Notes under the pieces: generated by a model
The model's database searches: none
The model's input: the letters and a program-made list of their open reading frames with translations, nothing else
Told to the model about the DNA's origin: nothing
NCBI GenBank assembly: GCA_965153355.1
Contig: OZ231128.1
Coordinates: 16,554,001 to 16,618,000 of the forward strand
DNA: 64,000 nucleotides
Direction: 5' to 3'
Source of the DNA: Flaccisagitta enflata
Taxonomy: Eukaryota > Chaetognatha > Sagittoidea > Aphragmophora
Part shown: positions 16,001 through 25,384 of the stretch, one piece after another
Layout: each line of letters starts with the position of its first letter
Position numbering within the stretch: position 1 is the stretch's first letter
Translations under genes and position numbers: made by a program

Positions 16001-19000
16001 ATGCCTTCAACACTGCTGTCGTCGAAGTTGAAGGAATTCTCAACCGTCGTCCTCTGACAGCGCTCAGTGATGATTCAAATGATTCTGAGGCCCTCACACC
16101 GAATCATATCCTCAATCCATCAACATCCGGCAACGCCTCTCTGGATCTGGCGCAACAAGGCGTCAACTCTGACGCCGACTCAGCGAAGATTCAATGGAGG
16201 CGTGCGCAATCGCGTGTGGATGCGTTTTGGAAATCGTGGAGGGTCGAATATTTGTCGCTTCTTCACGCGCGAAGCAAATGGTCGAGATCCGAGAGAGACT
16301 TTGCGGTCGACGACATGGTCGTCGTCATGGACGAAACGCTGCCTCGTCACAATTGGAGTTTAGGACGCATCATGGGTGTCAAAGGATCATCAGCCCATGT
16401 CCGGAGGGCTTATTCTCGACGCCAAGATGAAAAGATCGTGACGAAAGACCGCATAAAGCTTCTGCGGCTGGGATTGGATTCATAAAAAACGCTAAGTTTT
16501 GAGAGAGAGAGAAAAAAGGCGCATGGGCCTGTCCATTAGTAACTATAGATATGAGTGATTGAAACTCTGACTTGTTATATTTACAAAGAGTTGTTATTAT
16601 TCATATTTGGTTCTGATTATCCATGCTTTCATCTTTCCTCTTGTCAATTATGTTATCCATTTCCATTAACACATCAAAAACACTGATTCATTCGCTCTGT
16701 CTACTTGTACATATGATTGTGCCAAAATCCGTTCTTATCATTATCAGTTCGCGTTAACGAACATTTCAAAGCTTCCGCTGACGACGTTGTTCCATCTGCG
16801 AAGTCAGTCTACATCTTGAAGTCGCTCGTCGGAGTCAAGATGTCCCGTCAGCATCCGGCTCCACCTGCGCCTTTCGATGCGGTCGCCGTTGACGACATCA
16901 TTCATCGCCTTTCGCCCACGAGTTGACGAGATGTTGGAGCCCGGAATGACCCGCTCGTCTCTGTAATGGAGAAGGCGCAGGTGATGTGGTCGTTCCATGA
17001 TGCTTACTAATTTTTTCTTTTACTTAACAGATTCGTTTTTATATATAGTTAGTAATTTATTTAATTTTGTCTTGTTTTGTTTGGTTCCTTGGAACATGTA
17101 CATTTTTGTTGTGTTTGTTTTAGACATGGTCTTTTTAATCTTTATTACGAATACTTTCGTATGACATGTTTTTAGTAGTATGCCCCTACTTATTATTTTC
17201 CACTCTCAAGTCAAATCCCAGGCTTGGAGTGCTCCAAGGCCCGTTCCCCCTTTCCCCCCCCTTTCCCCTTAACTTTTTCAGAACGGGTGCCTCAACCTCC
17301 TCGTCTCCGCCTCGTTTCCATCCGCGTCATCGTGATCGTTGAAAATTTGCTGGTGGTGGATCCTTTCCGGACGGGAATCATCATTCGTGCAGTCGTCGAT
17401 CTGTTGATAGTTAGGGTGGGGATGTAAGAGGCGGTGGACGGGGGGGGAGGGGCGGGGGCTGTGTCTATGTAATTTTTTTTAAGGAAGGTAGTATCGGTTT
17501 TTTAGTAGGGTTTCCCCGACTGGAAACTAGATGTCGGATTTTTGAAATTCGTGAAATTCCAAAAATGGGGCAGAATGTTAGAAATGTATGTCCGTCCGTC
17601 TATTAAGTATGAGTGCATTTGTTTCTTTTGCGTGCTTTTGGTTTTTCTTCTTTTCCTGTTATTCAATGCCGGCGTCTTTTGTTTCTCGCCATTTTTTATA
17701 TTGGACGCTAGATGGGTAACCATATGGTTGCGCCTTGTATTTTGTGCCATTTGTTTTTATTACGTAGGCAAACATACGTAACTCGTCTTTTCGTATCATC
17801 CAATTTTGGATTGATTGATTTTATTTATTTACGGCATTGCTTCTTAAAGTGATTGATTGATTTTTCGTGATCGATTGAATGCGCCCTTGGAATTCACTAA
17901 TTTCAATAATCTCTCATCTTTTTATTGCAGATAAACTTATGAACGGACAATTAACGTTAGTTTGACATCGACAGACTGTGGGTTGAAACCAACGAAAGTG
18001 GGCCTAAAAGTAAGTTTTATAGACGCGTCTTTGCTTTTATTAACGTTGTTTTTATCTTGTCTTCCGGTCTGTTATTTTTGTCTTTTGCCCTTTTGCATTT
18101 TTATCGCCGGATTTTAGTATGGTTTTTATCGCTTGCCCGATCAGCTTGCTATAGGGATGATATGGATGAATTTAATGGGATGGGCCGGGGCAGGGGCAGG
18201 TATTATCAGGTGGCATGGGCTCTGAAGAAGATGAACATGTTGTCATGTGCTGTTTCTGTCCTTTATTGTGTCCTATCTCGATTTCATGTTATCTTTTGCG
18301 TTTGCTGATCACCATTAACGCCCACTTTCCCTTTCATTTTTCCCCTTCTCTTCAGTTGTTGAAATTTTTTTTTATGGAATAAACGAGACGATCGCCTTCC
18401 TATTTTCCAATCGGCCAACTTTCTTTCACCACAAGTCGTCAGTCAGATAGACGCTCATAGACAGTGCCAGTTGAAACTCGTGGGCGTAATTTATACCAGG
18501 TTATGGAAAAGAAGCATCTGAGAGTAAAAGCTTAATACTTTTTCCCAGTCGAGATTGAAGACCCGGTATTCACTTTTTGGGCAGCGGCCCGAAGGGGTCG
18601 ATGACCTATGCTTTCACACATATGGGGAATTTTCTCCTCCTTCTCCTTCTTCTCCGTCCGTCCCCCCCCCCCCTGGACTCGAATCCCAGCCTCCAGGCCC
18701 AAATTCCTACCTTGCGGCCCAAATCCCAACCTGGAGGCCCAGATCCCAGCCTAGAGGCCCAAATCCCAACTTTGAGGCCCAAATCCCAACCTTGAGGCCA
18801 AAACCTCAGCCTTGAGGATAAATTCCCAGCCTGGATGCCCAAATCTCAGCATCCAGGCCAAAATCCCAGCCTCAAGGCACAAATCCCAGCCGCCAGGCCC
18901 AAATTCCAGCCTCCAGGCCCAAATCCCAGCCTCCAGGCCCAAATCTCAGCCTCCAGGCCCAAATCCCAGCCTATAGGCCCAAATCCCAGCCTTGAGGCCC

Positions 19001-22000
19001 AAATCCCAGCCTCAAGGCTCAAATACCAGCCTCCAGGCCCAAATCCCAGCCTTGAGGCCCAAATCCCAGCCTCCAGGCCCAAATCCCATCCTCCAGGCCC
19101 AAATCTCAATTGCCAGGAGAAAATTCTCCATATGTGTGAAAGCATAGGTCATCGACCCCTTTGGGGCCGCTGCCCTGCTCCCTCAACTGCAAGCACAACC
19201 TACCTAAGCAGGGCACGGGTACCGCTGACCATCTCACGCTTTTGCGACTATTCTTATTGACTCATTGACGCAAACTCTCCATCTTTTCATTCCTCTCGAT
19301 ATCCTTCCCATTTCTTAAGATTCTCCTTTCCCTTTCTCATTTACTCTCTTCCAAGATTTTCCGACAAGCTTGCAGGGGTGTATACATATGAGTTGTGCAA
19401 CATTTCGTAATAAATTGAACTAACCATAAATTTCATAGTGTGAAAATAAAGAAAAAGACTAACCAAAATCAAAAGTCACCTATTTCTGTAAAACATAAGC
19501 TTCCATTACATATGCACACAAAACCAAATTTGAGCACTTGACCCATTTAATGTGGTTGTTGAAACTAGTATCCAAAAACCCTTGGAAATTTGTTTTTTGA
19601 ACAATCATAAGCCTTTTGTCTTAGGAAACAATATTTGAATTAGAAAATGATATTAGAATCTTTTTGAGGGGGCTATGATGATGTAACCTTAGACTAGTGC
19701 TGACTTCTGGCATTTGATGGGTTTTCCAACTCAGCTATTTATAAAGATATAAACCTAATTGAAAAATCGGAACTAGAGGTAGTCCAAGTCCCCAGTTTTG
19801 GTCCATTCCTTCAATTTAGAGGGGCTGGGACATGGAGAATTTTTACTGAAGGGGGTAAGGTTACAATTTTTTCTAAACGATTAAAGGGAAGAAGGCCTTC
19901 ATCTTCTAAGAAGATATATCATGGGATGATAGGTTTCCATGGTGGGTAAAAAACTCATCCATATTCAGAATATAGAATTTTTTTCTCCCCCTGCCTTTGA
20001 TTTTCTTCTCCACGACGCGTGGCGTCGAGTTTTTAAATCTATGATTTTCTTCCCCATAAAGCTATAAAACAATGTAGTTAAGGTTTAAATAAGGGGATAC
20101 GAGATTCTTGAAAAAAATACTGTTTTGAGAATGGATCCCTGGCTACCCAAAAAACATGTGAGTAGGTCCCAGATATGATGTTTGAAACTTTCCTGAGCTT
20201 AATTCGTTGAAAAAAACCCCGCGATCAGCTCAAAAAACCAATTTCGCGATATTTTTTGGCGTTTTCGTTATTTTCTTAAAAAGAAAATTACAAAATAAGT
20301 ATCTAAACATTTTTTTTTCAGCATTACAGCTAGTCATCTTGTCTGAATTGTTAAAAGGAACTTGCCAGCCAATAAGTAAGAAGACAAAATTTTCAAAATC
20401 TGTAAAAAAATGAAATTTAAGTACAATCAAACCACGTTTATAGTAAGGAAATCAAGTTTTTTTGTATTTTAACCTTTTTTGTTTGTCAGTCTATTGGCCT
20501 CTCTGCTTCTCTCTTAATCTCCTTCCTTTCTCCTGCTTTTCAAGCCATCATTGACAGACTTGTGCTCAAAACAAGTTCAGATCTTGCATTTGGTAACAAG
20601 GGAGCTAACATGTTGAAAGACAAGGAGCTGAAGGTCAAACAAAAGGAAGTTCATGAAATTGAAGCAAATTGGTCAAAAAATCAAAAGGAGATTATAGATC
20701 CAAATTGGCATTGACAGACACTGAAGCAGACAAGCTGGCAAGAGATATGGCCAAGAATAAACTGATTTCCTTGTGTGTGCAAAACGGAACAAAGCACAAG
20801 TACATTGCACCACTCTCATCTCAAGCTGACGTTAAAAAGTGCTATGACAGAATCAAAAAACTGAGTGAGCAGGATCAGTTGGCCGTTTTGCGCAGGGAAG
20901 TGAAGTTGAAAACAAGGCCGGATACACGGCCAATACCAGTCGCGGACGGGTGGGCAGGGGCGGAAACGCTGGTTTTTCCACTTTTCGACTCGTGCTCACC
21001 AACGGACCGACGGACCGACCGACGGACGGACGGACGGACGGACGGACGGACAAAGCCTCTTATAGAGTCGCTCGTCCGCGACTAAAAACCATGTTTTCAA
21101 AAATGCCACGTGATTTTGTCTATTTCAAGCAGTACAATATCACTGCCAAACAAATGTACAAAAAAATATGCTTGCCTTGCACATGGTTGACCCATCTGAC
21201 CAAGAAATTATAACTGTGGAAGATATCTATGTTGTTTTTGAGTCAGTGAGAAATCAATCTGCCAATAAGCAGGCCAAGAGATCTAGGGCACCTTCAGAGG
21301 AGCCTCTGAGAGACTTCAGTTAGCCATTACAAGAAGAAGAATCTGTTATCACATTGCAGGAAGATGGCTGGAATCTTGGATTGGTGCAATCATATGATCT
21401 GCAACAAGATAGCATTTGCATGCAAGCGCTTGCCACACTGAAAACGAGAGCAAAAGATGATCAAGGGAAAACATATTGGATCTATCCCAATGAGGAAGCT
21501 GTGATGACTTTGAAAGGAAGCACATCCTTGAAATCAGACCTTTGGTTATTCTGGCAAAAAATGTCAAAAGGAAAGATTTGGTTTTTGCACTTCTCAATTG
21601 TGAGATCATTGAAGCTATATGGGGACAACTGATTGGCTCAAATTGGTCAGAGCAATGTTTGAAGGTGCCATCTACTTATATCATAGAATACAGTATTTAG
21701 TGTTCTTTGAGAGAGCTCTTTGGTTTCAAAAAGGTTTTAGTTTGACAAAATAATTGTTCAATGTTATGATCCATTTTCAAAAAAGCTTGCATATGAAACG
21801 GTCTTATAATTTGATGTTCCACCCCCACACTCTGCACTCAGATTTTTCCAATCATTCATTTTATATGGCATTTTCCCTTAACCATTTATGGCCAACTCAG
21901 CCTGATGAGCCTGCCCAAAACGGATCATTTGTTAGACTAAAATTTATCATGGCTGGAAGCTAGTGTCACTTGAAAGTAAAGCTTAGTTACAGATATTGAT

Positions 22001-25000
22001 ATGTTTATTAGACTTTTATTTATCTAAATGTTATCATTCAATTGGATTTAGTTTTACTTGCATTAGCTACCTCCAAAAACATATTCATATTATTTGCTCA
22101 TTCAATTTTTTTGTTTGATTTTCGTATTCACTATTCAGAATTGTTAGTCAGCTGCATATCAGATTGACACTATTTTTTACCTTCTCAATTGTTATATGTA
22201 ATTTTGGTTTTCAAATGATAGTTTATGCGATTACATATTTCTAAATGCACTAAAGATATTTTTTGAACAATATTTCTTTGTTCTTATCTCAATCAATGAG
22301 ATTAAAATGGAGTCTTTTAACATAAAAGTCAGTGAGACAAAATTGTTTTCAATATGTTCCAGAAAGATTGCTAATTTTCCTTATTTTGACTAGATTTTGC
22401 TATGATTAGATAAGGTACTATTTTTGAAATGGACAGAAATACAGCTCATGCTTAGGGCTGCTTTAGAAAAATAAAAAGAATAAGTTTAGATAAGTGTTAT
22501 AAAGTTAGAATTAGGAATTTCAAGCAAATGACCTCATATTTGCTATGAAAAATGCCTGAAATATGGTTATTTTCGTTTTTTGGCTATATCGCGGGGTTTT
22601 TTTCAAGCCAGAGCCCCCAAATTGATGCAAACCTTCATATTTTGGGTCTACTCAGCCAAAAAAAAGGTAGCCAGCTCAATTCGTTACGGTCACTATCACT
22701 CGTACTGGCCTAGTTTAAATAGTGTTAAATTGTGTTTTTCTAACCCATTTTCATGATTTGTTACTGTCAAAAGTTGTATTTTCCCCAAATTTTCTTTTTT
22801 TCTCTTTTCCCCCCAGTTTGATTTCCTTCCCCATCTCCAAACCCTTTGATTCCCCCCCCCACCAGGGGGGGGGGGGGGGAACTCAATTATATACAGGCCT
22901 GATTAATTGTCAACGCAATTTTCTTTAGAAACCCCGAGAGTGCTAAATCTCATTTTTACATCGCTAAAATCATTATAAAATCAAAAGAATTACATACTGC
23001 GACTCATTATCACAAAAGGGCGCATCGGTTATATTACAGATTTAGTGTTGGACTTGTTTTAGACGGATAATGTATTCGAATCGTGGTCCGTACCAGAGAC
23101 ACTAATACCGTTTTTCTTCGTCACGCGATTTACCAATTCAATCCTTTCTTGGTCAATGAGGACACAAAACGCGATTTACCTTTAAGTGATTTTGCTTCAA
23201 AGACAGATTCCGCAAATTGCTCATTTGTCCGAAGGCATTTTCCCGAATCTCCCGGATGACGTGACCCTCTGACGGTGAAAGGGGAAAAGAGACAGACAGT
23301 TTAACTCACGATAAATGTGAACATCAACAGGTCACCGCAAAGGCATCATCTGGTTAGTGGTTCCCATCCAAAGACCCTATTATTCCACGTTATTACCGAA
23401 AGGTAAAGAGGCCGATGACCTATGATCCCACGTAAAGATAAATATTCTGGGTGCCGCTTTAGTCCTTTAGTCTTTCTTTTAGTCGCGAGCATGCACCTCG
23501 CTTTGTCAGTCCGTCCGTCCGTCCGTGTCCTCCGTCGGTCTGTCCGTCGCATCGTCAAATTTAGGCCTTTCTTTGGGTATTTTGTGTTAAGATAAGCTGT
23601 AGGAAGGAAAGAAGGGAGAAAGGAAGGAAAGAAGGAATGAAGGAATGAAGGAAGGGAGGAAGGAAGGAAAGAAGGAAGGAAGGAAGGAAGGAAGGAAGGA
23701 AGGAATGAAGGAAGGAGAGAAGGGAGGGAGTAGAGCTGGGAGGGAGGAGGGAGGAGGAAAGGAGGGAGTATGTATCTATTAGTGTGTGTAATTGTAAAAT
23801 GAAGCACGTGACTGTTGGCCTGTTGGGCAATGGGTATTTTTTAATTTGAGCTCTTTGGTGGTTTGGGAGGGTTAATTTGAGTTCTAGAAGGCCTGGGAAG
23901 TTGATCCCCTGCCAGGGATAGTCCATATCAAACGTGATACTTAAGGTTTATTTGGGCACTGTGAGCTCTAGCCGTCGACCGTAGACGTTAGATAGATGAG
24001 GGAGAATAAAAAAATCACAAGTTTTTATCACTGTCATTTGGCTTTATTTGCCTAATACTTATTGCTTGTGCGATTTTACCTTTTCCAGTTTGATCCCCGA
24101 TCGATGTTTTTAGTCGCGTGTACGCTCTGTCCGTCTGTTGGTTGGTCTGTCGGTCAGTCACGCTTAGCTTTTTTTCGACGTTTTACGTCATTTTAAGTCA
24201 TTTAAACTAATTCTAAGTCATTTTAGATTATTTCAAGACAATTTACATATAGTCTTTTAGTCTTTTGGTCTTTTAGTCTTTTAGTGTTCTAGTCTTTTTG
24301 TTTTATGGTCTTAACAACCGCACGCGACTGTAAGGTGTTGGCCTTGTTTTTTTTCAATTAGAGTGGAGCAAGGTGGGATATAGGTCCAATGCCAGTTTCG
24401 TACCAGTTGGCATGGACAGGGGGAAGGGTGGAAATAGGTCCAATGCCATTTTTTGGACCAGTAGGCATGGACAGGGGGAAGGGTGGAATTAGGTCCAATG
24501 CCCCATTCGGACCAGTGGGCATGGACAAGGGCTAGGGTGGATATAGGTCCAATACTAGTTTTGGACCAGTGGGCATGTACAGGGGCAAGGGTGGATATAG
24601 GTCCAATACTAGTTTCAAACCAGTGGGCATGGACAGGGGCAAGGGTGGATATAGGTCCAATACTAGTTTTGGACTGGTAGGGGTTGGCAGGGGCAATGGT
24701 GGAAATAGGTCCAATACTAGTTTCGGGCTGGTGGGGGTGGGCAGGGGCGAGGGTGGAAATAGGTCCCATACTATTTACGGATCAAAGGGGGTGGGCAGGG
24801 GCAAGGGTGGATATAGGTCCAATACTAGTTTCGGACCGGTGGGGGTGGGCAGGGCGGATATGCCCCTTTTCAACAGAAAATGAAATTCTTTTGCCTGCCA
24901 GAATCTCTGACTGTTTCTCCGTCTGCGTCGGTCTCCTTATCTGTCTCCCTCTCTGTCTGTCTGTCTGACTTTCTCTTCCTGTCACCGTTTCTGTCTCTAT

Positions 25001-25052
25001 TTGTCTGACTGTCTCTTTATATTTCATTTTTCTCTGTCTGTCTCTCTATGTT

Positions 25053-25136
<84 letters not shown>

Positions 25137-25294
25137 TGTAATTACCTAACACCAACGACTCCAGCTGTTTAGCCACTGTGCCTACTGAGGCCCCCAATTC
25201 TTCGATTTTACTCAGGTAGAATTTTTCCTTCTTCTTGGTTGGTTTTGTTTTTCCCACCGCCATCGAAGCAAAAGGGTCTTGAAAATTGTTGTTT

Positions 25295-25384
<90 letters not shown>

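Larger units (their letters stand above)
9782..18495 (+). mobile_element. BEL/Pao LTR retrotransposon, non-autonomous (RT and most of the integrase core missing)
   Basis: Two near-identical LTRs (916 and 920 bp) begin TGTTAGAAATG and end AATTTATA. They are bounded by a 5-bp target duplication CCAGG (9777-9781 and 18496-18500). Internal order is gag with three zinc knuckles, a DSG aspartic protease, a short pol linker, then the HHCC zinc-binding end and C-terminal part of a BEL-type integrase. Reverse transcriptase and RNase H are absent, the integrase core is reduced, and frames are broken, so it can only have moved with proteins supplied in trans. The LTRs differ essentially by homopolymer-length indels, so insertion was recent. 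It sits inside a foldback MITE within an intron of the LRR gene, in the antisense direction to that gene. Confidence 0.95.
9246..18566. mobile_element. Foldback MITE (about 602 bp) split by the BEL element
   Basis: Outer ends are CCGGGTCTTCAATCTCGACT and its reverse complement, flanked by TA on both sides (9244-9245, 18567-18568). After removing 9782-18500 the remaining sequence is almost wholly two long inverted arms (for example TTTCATTGGTCTGGGTCAAA at about 9366 is inverted near 9706-9728). This fits a Tc1/mariner-type non-autonomous element. It lies in the LRR gene intron. Confidence 0.8.

Noticed and set aside
18532-19260. Proline/glutamine-like repeated peptides in 141-codon frame
   Set aside because: The 20-bp minisatellite core of family B cycles through frames; no other coding sign.
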